The notes beneath the pieces were generated by a model. That model saw only the letters and a list, made by a program, of their open reading frames with translations. It ran no database searches and was not told the DNA's origin. DNA of 42,069 nucleotides from a bacterium (GTDB lineage Bacteria > AUK180), in the NCBI GenBank assembly GCA_023133295.1, contig JAGLWT010000053.1:1-42069 (forward strand). The letters run 5' to 3'. Below, piece after piece: positions 7,809 to 16,609 of the stretch. The position numbers were made by a program, and so were the translations under genes. Numbering within the stretch: the stretch's first letter is position 1; each line of letters opens with the position of its first letter.

Positions 7809-8795
7809 ATGCAGGATGAGCTGAAAAAACTCGAAGCGGATGTAGCGGCGCTGCAGCCCGCGATAAACGAATTATCCGAAATATTTCACAATGCGGTCAT
7901 AGGGCAGCAAGCGGTCTTTCGATCAATACTTATATGTATGATGAATGAGGGGCATATGCTGCTGGAGGGCGTTCCGGGCATCGCGAAGACATTGATGGCA
8001 AGCACCTTTGCCCAGATGCTGACATTGGATTTTAAAAGGGTGCAATTCACCCCGGACCTGATCCCCGGAGACATCACGGGAACACAGATATTTAACAGTC
8101 AGAAGGATGAGTTCATTCATCGCCACGGTCCGGTTTTCACGAACATCCTTCTTGCCGATGAGATAAACAGGGCTCCCGCAAAGGTTCAGTCCGCTCTTTT
8201 AGAGGCAATGCAGGAGAGGCAGGTTACAATAGGTGACGCCACATATCCCATCGCCCGCCCGTTTCTGGTGATCGCGACGCAGAATCCGATCGAACAAGAG
8301 GGTACTTACAATCTTCCGGAAGCACAATTGGACAGATTCATGTTCAAGACGCTCGTTGGTTATCCAAGCCGAACCGAGGAAGAACAGATAATGGAGAAAT
8401 ATGAAAAAACAGATGAGATCAAGATAAGGAAAATAAAAAAGACCGGCCTCTTGAAGAAATTATCCAGCTTATCCAAGGAGATCTTTGTTGACTCCAAGTT
8501 AAAGGATTACATACTGGATATCGTATTGGCCACGCGCCGGCAGAATGATGCGGGCACGGGCATTTCTTCCTATCTGCGCCTCGGCGCGTCTCCAAGGGCA
8601 TCTTTGTATCTTCTAAGGGCTTCCAAGAGCCTCGCGCTTCTTTCGGGCCGCGGGTTTATAATACCGGAAGATATACAGACGGCCGCCTTTGAGATCCTTC
8701 GTCACCGCCTGATCCTGAGCTTTGACGCCCTTGCCGACGGTATGACCCCCGATGACATCGTATCCCTGCTGCTGGAAAAAACGGTTGTGCCTTGA
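7809..8795 (+). CDS. MoxR-family AAA+ ATPase
   Basis: 328 residues. Walker A is GVPGIAKT (54-61), the MoxR-specific variant. Walker B is LLADE (about 114-118) followed by INRAPAKVQSALLEAMQE, the MoxR signature. Sensor 1 lies in IATQNPIEQEGTYNLPEAQLDRF. MoxR proteins are cytoplasmic chaperone-like ATPases that act with DUF58/VWA proteins to activate or assemble envelope complexes. Here the DUF58 gene overlaps its stop (TTGA at 8792-8795), confirming the pairing. The VWA (BatA/BatB-type) genes normally found next to this set are absent from the operon. Confidence 0.95.
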   Translation: MQDELKKLEADVAALQPAINELSEIFHNAVIGQQAVFRSILICMMNEGHMLLEGVPGIAKTLMASTFAQMLTLDFKRVQFTPDLIPGDITGTQIFNSQKDEFIHRHGPVFTNILLADEINRAPAKVQSALLEAMQERQVTIGDATYPIARPFLVIATQNPIEQEGTYNLPEAQLDRFMFKTLVGYPSRTEEEQIMEKYEKTDEIKIRKIKKTGLLKKLSSLSKEIFVDSKLKDYILDIVLATRRQNDAGTGISSYLRLGASPRASLYLLRASKSLALLSGRGFIIPEDIQTAAFEILRHRLILSFDALADGMTPDDIVSLLLEKTVVP

Positions 8796-9658
8796 TCAGT
8801 GATATTCGTCAGAAGATAAGAAAGAACTCGGCTCGTCTGGAATTGCTTTCAAAAAAGCAGTCCGGCGCGGAATTGTCAGGAGATTATAGAACTCTTTTTG
8901 CGGGGCAGGGTTTTGATTTTAAGGAATTAAGGGAGTACGTACCCGGTGATCCGGTGAAATATATTGATTGGAATAAATACTCTTCTTCCGGCCAGGTCTA
9001 TCTGAAGACCTTTGAAGACGAGAGGAAACGCCAGGTATATTGTTTCGTGGATGTGGGCGCTCCGATGAAATACGGGTTCACCTGGAGCAAGCTGGAAAGC
9101 GCCGCCGAGTATTGCGCCTATATATCGTCATCGGCGCAGCTTAACGGCGACCATTGCGGCCTTGTATTATTTGATTCTTCCATGAAAAAATATATTAAAG
9201 CCGCTCCTGATCCGAAAAATCCCAGACTTTTTGTTGATAATATCCTTAATTGCACTAATTCGGCGGATATTCCAGATTGGGAAGGTATTTTACGCCGCTT
9301 CAATTCTCTTGTTCCGTCAGGTAACCCCATAGTATTTATTATTTCAGATTTTAGAGGATTCCCGCAAGGGCTCCGGCCATTGAAGCTCCTTCAGAAACGC
9401 GGAGATGTGATGGCGGTGAAACTCTCGCATCTGAGAGATATACCCGCCGAGATAAACAAAAAGATAGATCTCTTTACTACCGGGGCGGGCTACCTTGATC
9501 TCGGGGCCGCGATATTGGAGGACAAGCGACAATCCGCCGTTCTTGAAAGAGAATTTTCCATAAAAAGGCCGTCTCTTTTATGCTCGGACACATCTCTTGA
9601 GCCCATGGATGAGCTGAGGCGTTTCTTTTTAAAAAGGAGAAATTTTTTTGGTCGATGA
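8792..9658 (+). CDS. DUF58 domain protein
   Basis: 288 residues. The DUF58 hallmark is visible as LREYVPGDPVKYIDWNKYS (about 50-68), followed by a VWA-like core starting at VYCFVDVGAPM. The start is a TTG that overlaps the MoxR stop (TTGA), so translation is coupled. DUF58 proteins are the usual partner of MoxR ATPases and are thought to recruit the chaperone to its client. There is no N-terminal TM helix, unlike many long DUF58 proteins. The end overlaps the start of the following membrane protein by 11 bases. Confidence 0.92.
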   Translation: MISDIRQKIRKNSARLELLSKKQSGAELSGDYRTLFAGQGFDFKELREYVPGDPVKYIDWNKYSSSGQVYLKTFEDERKRQVYCFVDVGAPMKYGFTWSKLESAAEYCAYISSSAQLNGDHCGLVLFDSSMKKYIKAAPDPKNPRLFVDNILNCTNSADIPDWEGILRRFNSLVPSGNPIVFIISDFRGFPQGLRPLKLLQKRGDVMAVKLSHLRDIPAEINKKIDLFTTGAGYLDLGAAILEDKRQSAVLEREFSIKRPSLLCSDTSLEPMDELRRFFLKRRNFFGR

Positions 9659-10163
9659 ATTGAGGGATATCGCTCCCATAGAACACTCATACTTCATCAT
9701 TTCGCTATTATTACTCATTGTAGCTATTGTTATTATATTGGGATATTTCTTCTGGAAAATGAAGAAAGACCGCCCAACTCCGCCGATAGATCCGTTTCTT
9801 GTCTGGAGAAGATTGAAGGCGAAGTTCATTAAAAGAACTTCAGGCGCCGAGCCAAAGAAATATTACTATTTACTGAATATGCTCTTTCGGGAATTTCTAC
9901 AGAAGGTATCCGGGAAGAATTATTCAACCTTGCCGCTCTCCCGGGCCTTGACCGAATATACCGTTGACACTGATCTTCAGAAGGAAATAGAAACGGCACT
10001 CGGCAGAATATACAGGGGAGATTATTTTTATACCAAGGAAGAGGAAGAGAAGTTAATGTCCTCGGATCTTGAGACAATTGGACGGGTGGTTCTGTCCATT
10101 GCCGGATCAATTGATAAGAATGTTCAAAAGGATCCCGGCAAACAGCAGAAAAATTCCGGGTAA
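9648..10163 (+). CDS. DUF4381-like single-TM protein
   Basis: 171 residues starting at a TTG, chosen because AAGGAGA at 9634-9640 has a 7-base spacer and the frame opens directly into LRDIAPIEH, a motif like the LRDI start of DUF4381. One TM helix follows (about 16-37), then a basic cytoplasmic domain with WRRLK and a C-terminal helical region. DUF4381 proteins accompany MoxR/DUF58/VWA operons. The gene end overlaps the convergent DUF401 gene tail-to-tail by 57 bases (10107-10163). Assignment rests on motif and context. Confidence 0.7.
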   Translation: MVDELRDIAPIEHSYFIISLLLLIVAIVIILGYFFWKMKKDRPTPPIDPFLVWRRLKAKFIKRTSGAEPKKYYYLLNMLFREFLQKVSGKNYSTLPLSRALTEYTVDTDLQKEIETALGRIYRGDYFYTKEEEEKLMSSDLETIGRVVLSIAGSIDKNVQKDPGKQQKNSG

Positions 10164-11408
10164 TATCATTTTTCCATACATCTTGATCAAAGAACCGTTG
10201 AAATATTCCTTTGAAACAAGCAGACAAAGGTGCATCGGGGAAAAGAGTATGCCGATATACCCTCCCAAAAAGAATAAGGCGAAATAACTCCAGTTAACAG
10301 AACCGTTCTGAAGCAGCATGGGAAGCAATAGGGGTATTCCCACTGAAATAAATGCTATCGCGATACCGAATAAAAGTCCGAGAATAAGCGGTATCACGAA
10401 GATGATAGCTTCCGGCGGTATGTATGGCAAGCTGCTTAATCTCTCCATCGCCTCGGTAATGCCGGTGTGTTCCACATAGTATTTAAAGGTGAAAATAACG
10501 GGGATCAAAAAGATGAGCTTGGGAGCGAACCCCTCTTTGATAGAGGTGATCACCTGTTTGGATGACAATTTTTTCTGGATTATATATACAAACGATATCA
10601 GAAGTATCAGTATGGCCATATACAGAAATTGTATAAGCTGATTGAATACATGCGGAACATTTCCGGCCATGATAAAATGCGAAAAATTACGCAAATGAGG
10701 GAGTGTGAATTTCCCAAAGAGTATCCCCACGATCAAGACCATAATAGGCCAGAGATGGCCCATAAATTTAAATACAGGAAAGGGCTCTTTATTTCCCGCC
10801 GCCGCCTTGAGCTTCTTTGCCGCCGGCAAGATCATGAAAAGAAATCCGCCGGTAATGGCGGAAATCGCGAGAAAGTACTGATGGGAGATGATCGTGGAGA
10901 ATTCTGTATCCAGAAGCCCCGCGGATAGGATAATTGACGGGTAAAGCGGCCAGACACTTTCCCATACATGCCTGAACCAGAAATTCATCGCCGCCTGCTC
11001 CGAACCGCTCATACCGCTCCCCTTTGCCATTCTTTCCAGCATGGGAGCCGATACCAGAGCACCTCCGGGCATGGGGAACAGGCCGATCAATGAGGGGAAA
11101 AAGGGAAAAAGCAGAACGGGGTTAGATACACTTTTCATCAGAATATTACTTGAACCCTTGATCCCTCCGCCGATATCGATCAATTTCGTAAACGAAACGG
11201 TGATCCAGATCAGGAATATCAATGACAAAGTATCCACGCCGGTCAGTCCCTTGAAAAGCCCCATGAGTATTTCTCCCGGGGACAAAAAAAGGATTCCCAG
11301 AAACAATGTGCTCAAAAAAAGAGAGATAAAGAGAGGCAGCTTCCTCAAAGAAAAGAAAATGAATGAACCCAGTATCAGGGTGATCTTAAGCAGCAGCAGA
11401 AGGGTCAT
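10107..11408 (-). CDS. DUF401 family multi-spanning membrane protein
   Basis: 433 residues with about 10-12 hydrophobic helices. It matches the DUF401/COG1906 family: FPMPGGALVSAPMLE (about 111-125) followed by NFWFRHVWESVWPLYPS are the family signatures. These are uncharacterised inner-membrane proteins resembling permeases of the GntP/ion-transporter type; the substrate is unknown. The only nearby ribosome site, AAGGA, is about 12 bases from the ATG, so the start is moderately sure. Its 3' end overlaps the DUF4381-like gene by 57 bases on the opposite strand, a possible source of antisense interference. Confidence 0.88.
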   Translation of the reverse strand: MTLLLLLKITLILGSFIFFSLRKLPLFISLFLSTLFLGILFLSPGEILMGLFKGLTGVDTLSLIFLIWITVSFTKLIDIGGGIKGSSNILMKSVSNPVLLFPFFPSLIGLFPMPGGALVSAPMLERMAKGSGMSGSEQAAMNFWFRHVWESVWPLYPSIILSAGLLDTEFSTIISHQYFLAISAITGGFLFMILPAAKKLKAAAGNKEPFPVFKFMGHLWPIMVLIVGILFGKFTLPHLRNFSHFIMAGNVPHVFNQLIQFLYMAILILLISFVYIIQKKLSSKQVITSIKEGFAPKLIFLIPVIFTFKYYVEHTGITEAMERLSSLPYIPPEAIIFVIPLILGLLFGIAIAFISVGIPLLLPMLLQNGSVNWSYFALFFLGGYIGILFSPMHLCLLVSKEYFNGSLIKMYGKMILPGIFLLFAGILLNILIN

Positions 11409-11439
11409 TTAGGTATATCGTCCTTGTGTATGCTTCGCA

Positions 11440-11622
11440 GTGCGCAAGCGCAAAATATAATTGACAATGGACAATTGACAGTTGACAATTATTAGTAAGT
11501 GACCCAGTAACCCAGGAATCCTCCCCTCGCTCACCTATCACCCTATCACCTTATCATCCTACAACCAGGCGATCTATTTCTCAACTTTCAACCTTGAACT
11601 TTTCAACTTTTGAACAATCTTA
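11440..11622. repeat. Intergenic simple-word repeats
   Basis: This 219-base gap (11409-11627) holds a short tandem of TTGACAA-like words (11460-11495), a TGCGC-AA-GCGCA palindrome near 11440, and a (reverse) copy of the ATTGTTCAAAAGTTGAAA repeat at about 11586-11618. Related copies lie at 36561-36600 and 41979-42000. No gene seen. Confidence 0.5.
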
Positions 11623-11627
11623 TTCAC

Positions 11628-12737
11628 CTAGACCAGCCCTTTCTTTTGAAGCTCTTTCTGGGCTTTTATGAAGTTGTCTTCCGGCTTCTGTCTGGCCAGC
11701 CATCTGACATATCTATGAAGTCCGTCACTTATTTTAACCTTTGAATGGAACTTCAAAACCCTTTTCGTGTGATGCATATCGGCAAAACAGTGCCGGATAT
11801 CACCGCTTCTGAATGCCGAGGTTATTTCCAGGCCTGTCTCGGGAGATAATTCATTCCTGAGAATAGTGGCGATCTTCTTGATAGTTGTTCTTTTACCGGT
11901 GCCGAGATTCAGGGAAAAATGTCCCGCTGCTTCCGCTCTTATTGCCGCATATATACCTTCAACGATATCAGATACATGGATGAAGTCCCGCGATTGTTTG
12001 CCGTCCTCATAGATCACGGGGCGATTATTATTCAAAAGCCTGCTTGCAAATATGGCGAGGACACCGGTATAGGGATTTGAAAGTGACTGTCTCTCCCCAT
12101 ATACATTGAAGAATCTAAGTGCAGTGGTCGAGATGTCGTATGAATGGCCGTATGCGTGGACCAATTCCTCCTGATCCCTTTTGGTCACCGCATAAACCGA
12201 TGTAGGAAAAAGAGGTTTCCTTTCTGTGGTTCCCACCGGAGTGACCTTGTGATCGCATAAAGAGCACCCCATTTCCCAATCATGCTCGCTGAATTGTTTT
12301 TCCGGCCTTAGATGCGGGTATACCAAGCCGTGTTCTTCGCAAAAATATTCTCCTTCGCCATAAATAGACATCGAGGATGCGACCAGTATCTTTGCTATAG
12401 GATTTTTCTTATTTAATAGATACTGAAGCATCTTTGCCGTGGCCATGGTATTCCCGGAAACATATTTTTTTATCTGATACATGGATTGCCCGACACCTAC
12501 CAGAGCTGCCAGATGGACCAGAACATCGGTTCCCTTGACCCAGCGGTCCATAACAGAAGTTTTTTCATAGCGGTCAAAAATATACTTTGCTTTGGGATTC
12601 AGATAATCCGGTTTTTTATCTCCGTGAACCTGTTTTTCCAAAGAGTCCACAACGAGTACCTGATGGCCGTTCTTGATAAGAAGGTCCACAAGGTGAGAAC
12701 CTATGAATCCGGCGCCTCCAGTGACAGTAATATTCAT
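11628..12737 (-). CDS. dTDP-L-rhamnose 4-epimerase-like SDR epimerase
   Basis: 369 residues. The N-terminal NAD-binding motif is TGGAGFIGS (6-14); the catalytic pair is YAVTK (Tyr...Lys) after a serine-rich ASSMS. Between them lies an insertion with a conserved layout: YFCEEHG, HDWEMGCSLCDHK, then PVGTTE. This cysteine-containing insertion is characteristic of dTDP-L-rhamnose 4-epimerase (WbiB-type), which makes dTDP-6-deoxy-L-talose. It is the last gene of the sugar operon, one base from its neighbour. rfbD, which makes the predicted substrate dTDP-L-rhamnose, is present at 22567-23400. The specificity call is by motif recognition. Confidence 0.78.
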   Translation of the reverse strand: MNITVTGGAGFIGSHLVDLLIKNGHQVLVVDSLEKQVHGDKKPDYLNPKAKYIFDRYEKTSVMDRWVKGTDVLVHLAALVGVGQSMYQIKKYVSGNTMATAKMLQYLLNKKNPIAKILVASSMSIYGEGEYFCEEHGLVYPHLRPEKQFSEHDWEMGCSLCDHKVTPVGTTERKPLFPTSVYAVTKRDQEELVHAYGHSYDISTTALRFFNVYGERQSLSNPYTGVLAIFASRLLNNNRPVIYEDGKQSRDFIHVSDIVEGIYAAIRAEAAGHFSLNLGTGKRTTIKKIATILRNELSPETGLEITSAFRSGDIRHCFADMHHTKRVLKFHSKVKISDGLHRYVRWLARQKPEDNFIKAQKELQKKGLV

Positions 12738-12738
12738 G

Positions 12739-13707
12739 TTAAACTCCTGTTTTTCTAAGATAGTCGATTATATCAATAATAATTGTATCAAGATCCGCGC
12801 TTGCCTTCCATCCTGTGAATTCCTGGATCTTTTCAACATTAGGCACGCGTCTTTTCATATCTTCAAAATTAGCTCCCATCACCTTTTCATAAGGGATGTG
12901 CTCTATCTTGGATGTGGAATTGGTCAGGCGAATGACCTTTTTGGCAAGCTCGTTGATAGATACTTCCTCCGGATTTCCGACATTAAAGATCTCCCCGAGG
13001 CATTTTTTTGATCCCATTATAAGGTCAAAGGCCTTTATCACATCATGGACATGCGTAAAACAACGGCTCTGTTCGCCGTCTCCATAGATGGTGATGTTCC
13101 TGTTCAAGAGGGCCTGTTTAATGAAGCGGGGAACAACCATTCCGTAATCCCCGACCTGTCCGGGCCCGGTGGTATTGAAGAGCCGGACGATCACAACAGG
13201 TAATTTTTTCTCATTGAAATAAGCCAGTGCCAGAAATTCGTCAAGGGCCTTGTTATTTGAATAACTCCACCGATTGATCGTTGTGCTTCCCAGGATGCGG
13301 TCATCTGTCTCCTTCAGGGAGTCCTTCTCATTCTTTCCGTATATTTCCGAAGTCGATGTTATCAAGACTTTTTTCTGATACTTATGCGCTATTTTCAGTA
13401 TGTTCTCCGTGCCCTGTACATTGACCTCTATTGAGCGAAGCGGGTTGTTTATAATATATTCCACCCCTACGGCCGCCGCAAGGTGAAAGATCGCGTCAAC
13501 GGATGGGATGAGCTTCTCCAGCACGCTCTTATTTAGAATGGAATCAAGGACGAACTTAAAGTGTTTGTTCTTCTCAAGGTCCTTGATGTTTTCAAATGAT
13601 CCCGTGGAAAGGTCGTCTATTACCGTGATATTGTCTCCCAGTCCGAGAAGATATCGGGCAAGATTTGAGCCGATGAACCCGGCTCCCCCTGTGATCAGAT
13701 ATTTCAT
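12739..13707 (-). CDS. NAD-dependent sugar-nucleotide epimerase/dehydratase
   Basis: 322 residues of the extended SDR type. It has TGGAGFIGS (6-14), DDLSTG (about 31-36), STSEIYG (about 118-124), the catalytic YSNNK (about 148-152) followed by ALDEF, and GDGEQSRCFTHVHDV. The pattern YSxNK-xxDEF is common to UDP-glucuronate decarboxylase-like and GDP-mannose dehydratase-like enzymes, so the substrate cannot be fixed. Its ATG lies inside the end of the upstream gene (4-base overlap, 13704-13707), and it is one base from the downstream epimerase. It therefore belongs to the same transcript. Confidence 0.85.
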   Translation of the reverse strand: MKYLITGGAGFIGSNLARYLLGLGDNITVIDDLSTGSFENIKDLEKNKHFKFVLDSILNKSVLEKLIPSVDAIFHLAAAVGVEYIINNPLRSIEVNVQGTENILKIAHKYQKKVLITSTSEIYGKNEKDSLKETDDRILGSTTINRWSYSNNKALDEFLALAYFNEKKLPVVIVRLFNTTGPGQVGDYGMVVPRFIKQALLNRNITIYGDGEQSRCFTHVHDVIKAFDLIMGSKKCLGEIFNVGNPEEVSINELAKKVIRLTNSTSKIEHIPYEKVMGANFEDMKRRVPNVEKIQEFTGWKASADLDTIIIDIIDYLRKTGV

Positions 13708-14726
13708 AAGATATCTTCCTTATGGTCTTTGATCCATTTGTACAACTCCTCGATTCCCGCCCTCGGAGCAAACTCCGGAGTCCAGTTCAATACCTTTTGG
13801 ACCTCACGGATATCGGATATATATACCTTCTGGTCTCCCGGCCGCCAATCATCGAAAGAAACAGTTTTCGGTTCGCCGGTCATTTCTTTCAGTATATCTA
13901 TGAATTCCAGAAGCGATAATGTATTGTCAGCGCCTCCGCCGACATTGAACGCCTTTCCCTTCACCTTGTCGATATTTGATATTGCCATGTCGTAACATCT
14001 CACAAGGTCTTTGACATAAAGGACATCCCTGACCTGAAGCCCGTCTCCGAAGATGGTGAGAGGTGATCCCTTTACCGCGGAGATCAGGAAATGAGCCACC
14101 CATCCTTGATCCTCGTTGCCGAATTGATGGTCGCCGTAAATACAGGATTGCCTTAAGACAACGGTCTTGAAATCGTAGATCCTGGCATAATCAATAAAAT
14201 ACTGGTCTCCGGTGCCCTTCGAACAACCGTAGGGAGAGTGAAAATCGAGCGGGAAGGTTTCCGCGATCCCATGCGGGAAATCACGGTAACCGTAATGCTG
14301 ATCGTCCATTTTTTCCACGACCACTTCTTCCATGCCCCCATATACTTTATTGGTGGAGGAATAGAGCATTATGGGCTTCTGCCCGGTCAGCCGCACCCCT
14401 TCCAGGACATTGAAAGAACCGAGGGCGTTTATCTCAAAATCGCTTCTCGGATCTGTTACCGATGTTGTAACGGCAACTTGTGCCGCAAGGTGGAAGACGA
14501 TATCAAAAGAGTCCTTTTTAAAGATATCTCTTACGGTCTCCCAATTGGTAACGCTTCCTTTCACAAATTCAAGATTGGCGATATTCTCTCTTTGGTAACG
14601 AATATTCTTTTCCGTTCCTTTCCTGGAGAGATCATCCAATACGACGATCTTGTCACACTTTGGCGCAAAATGCTTCACCACATTCGTTCCGATGAATCCG
14701 GCTCCGCCGGTTACAAGTATTTTCAT
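13704..14726 (-). CDS. rfbE: CDP-paratose 2-epimerase-like (tyvelose epimerase)
   Basis: 340 residues. Besides TGGAGFIGT (6-14) it carries the RfbE-type signatures: LDDLSRKGTEKN, SSTNKVYGG, SPYGCSKGTGDQYF (catalytic Tyr and Lys), RQSCIYG, EDQGWVAHF and FNVGGGADNTLSLLE. In characterised organisms this enzyme converts CDP-paratose to CDP-tyvelose, a 3,6-dideoxyhexose for O-antigen. The CDP-glucose pathway genes (rfbF, rfbG, rfbH) are not in this window, so the true substrate may be a related NDP-sugar. It starts 22 bases after the transketolase end. Family call is strong, substrate moderate. Confidence 0.85.
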   Translation of the reverse strand: MKILVTGGAGFIGTNVVKHFAPKCDKIVVLDDLSRKGTEKNIRYQRENIANLEFVKGSVTNWETVRDIFKKDSFDIVFHLAAQVAVTTSVTDPRSDFEINALGSFNVLEGVRLTGQKPIMLYSSTNKVYGGMEEVVVEKMDDQHYGYRDFPHGIAETFPLDFHSPYGCSKGTGDQYFIDYARIYDFKTVVLRQSCIYGDHQFGNEDQGWVAHFLISAVKGSPLTIFGDGLQVRDVLYVKDLVRCYDMAISNIDKVKGKAFNVGGGADNTLSLLEFIDILKEMTGEPKTVSFDDWRPGDQKVYISDIREVQKVLNWTPEFAPRAGIEELYKWIKDHKEDIL

Positions 14727-14748
14727 AATATCCTCATCTGTCTAATTT

Positions 14749-16596
14749 TCATATACTTAGAAGCTGGCTGATCTTCTCCACGATCCCTTTCGCGTCGATC
14801 CCGGCCTTTGCATAAAGAGAAGACGCTTTTCCAGAATAGTAATAATGGGACACGCCTAATTTTTCCACACTGGTATGTTTTCCGAGATTTTCTACAACAA
14901 TAGCCCCTAATCCCGTGTTTGAATTGTGATCTTCCACGGTAACGGCCAATCGCGGTATATTTCTTTCCCTGAAGAAATCGGGATTTGCCTCCAGAGGCGT
15001 CGCCATATGATAATGGCCCGCTCCTATGTTCTTGCTTCTCAGAATATCGGCTGCTTTCTGAGCTTCAACGGCCACCTGCCCCGTGGATATGATCCAGATG
15101 TCTTCCCCAGCCCGGATCTCATCGATCTTACCTCTTTCCCAGACATAATCTTTGCCGTAGAAAATTTCCCCATTGCGTTTTTTGACCGCATCTAATTTGG
15201 ACCTGCCCATTCCGACGAACTTATTTCCATAATCCCTAAAAACTTCTTCCAATATGTGTTGCAGCTGATTGAAGTCTCCCGGTAAATAGACCTTGAATCC
15301 AAAAAGATTCCGAAAGAGGCTGATATAATCTATGGATTGATGGGTCTTTCCATCTTCTCCTACATCTATTCCGATATGTGTGGAGATGATATTGAGATTC
15401 GCGTGATTTATATCATTCAATCTTAATTGATTATATACTTCGGCAACATTGAACATGCCGAAGTCCGCCCAGAAAACATTCAGGTCTGGGTCTATGGAAA
15501 GCGCTCCGGCGAGAGTGGCGACATTATGTTCCATAACACCGGATTGTATGAACTTGCCGGGTTTGCTCTTTGCGAAAATCCCGGTCTTGACAGAAGATCC
15601 CAGATCGCAGTCGAAGACCACTATATTGGAATTCTTTTCCGCCGCGTCCAGATATTTCCCCCAGCTTCCCCGAAGGTCCATTTTATCTGTCCAGAATGCC
15701 TTTTCAGGCGGGACAAAATCCTTCCTTTGACCATGCTCCTTGATCGGAAATTCGGTCCACTTCGGATTTTCTCTCATTTCTCTGTATCTATTGCAGTCAC
15801 TCTGTGTGTTCAAGTGCTCGCAGGCTTTTATGTATTCATTATGATCCAGTGTTTTACCGTGATATTCCGGAGTCCCTTCCATAAAAGGTATCCCATGTCC
15901 CATAACTGTTTCCGCTACAATACAGTAGGGAGCGTTGGGGTCGTTTTTCGCTACGCTGACCGCATCATTGATCTCAGGCATATTGTGTCCGTTGACCTCA
16001 ATGACCTTCCATCCGTCCGCTAGGTAATTAGCCGGAATATTTACATTCATAACATCTTCCGTCATTCCGCTTATCTGAATGTGATTGCGGTCGATCAAGG
16101 CGATGATATTGTTTAATTTGTGATGAACGGCGAATTTCCTTGCCTCGGAAGTCTGTCCCTTGGCCTGTTCAGCATCTCCCATAATGCAGAAAACGTTTTT
16201 TCCGGTATCGTGAAGTTTTTCATCCAATGCGAAGCCGCAGGCCGCGGACAAGCCCTGCCCCAGATTTCCCGTTGACCAGGGTATTCCAGGAATATGGCTT
16301 TCGATATGGCCTTCATAGGGAGAGCCTGCGAGGCGGAAATACGCGATCGCCTCTTCCAATGGGATAATCCCCAAATGTCCCAGCACAGTGTATACTCCAG
16401 GCGCTATATGCCCGTTGGATACAATTACTTTCTCCCGCGGTGCCTCATCGGTTTCGCCCCAACCCGCAGAAATGTATGCTGAGAAAAGTAATTCCAGCGA
16501 GGAAAGTGATCCTCCCGGATGGCCGGACTTGGATATGGATGTCATTGTGAGTATGTCTTTCATTGCGGCTTTCAAGTCGATCTGTTCAATTCTCAT
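14749..16596 (-). CDS. Transketolase family protein (full-length, single chain)
   Basis: 615 residues combining the two halves that many archaea encode separately. The N-terminal half contains SGHPGGSLSS (about 24-33) and the thiamine diphosphate site GDAEQAKGQTSEA with a downstream NNII. The C-terminal half contains GEDGKTHQS and IQSGVMEHNVATLAG. It transfers two-carbon units between sugars using thiamine diphosphate and Mg. AGGAG sits just upstream of the ATG. It leads an operon of three NDP-sugar epimerases, not pentose-phosphate genes. It may therefore act on a surface-sugar precursor, although a housekeeping role is possible. It is slightly shorter than E. coli TktA (about 660). Confidence 0.9.
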   Translation of the reverse strand: MRIEQIDLKAAMKDILTMTSISKSGHPGGSLSSLELLFSAYISAGWGETDEAPREKVIVSNGHIAPGVYTVLGHLGIIPLEEAIAYFRLAGSPYEGHIESHIPGIPWSTGNLGQGLSAACGFALDEKLHDTGKNVFCIMGDAEQAKGQTSEARKFAVHHKLNNIIALIDRNHIQISGMTEDVMNVNIPANYLADGWKVIEVNGHNMPEINDAVSVAKNDPNAPYCIVAETVMGHGIPFMEGTPEYHGKTLDHNEYIKACEHLNTQSDCNRYREMRENPKWTEFPIKEHGQRKDFVPPEKAFWTDKMDLRGSWGKYLDAAEKNSNIVVFDCDLGSSVKTGIFAKSKPGKFIQSGVMEHNVATLAGALSIDPDLNVFWADFGMFNVAEVYNQLRLNDINHANLNIISTHIGIDVGEDGKTHQSIDYISLFRNLFGFKVYLPGDFNQLQHILEEVFRDYGNKFVGMGRSKLDAVKKRNGEIFYGKDYVWERGKIDEIRAGEDIWIISTGQVAVEAQKAADILRSKNIGAGHYHMATPLEANPDFFRERNIPRLAVTVEDHNSNTGLGAIVVENLGKHTSVEKLGVSHYYYSGKASSLYAKAGIDAKGIVEKISQLLSI

Positions 16597-16609
16597 AAAT
16601 GCTCCTGGC

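Noticed and set aside
11455..11500. Possible CRISPR-like tandem of TTGACAA words
   Set aside because: Units are about 10 bases, irregular, and have no spacers; no cas genes nearby.
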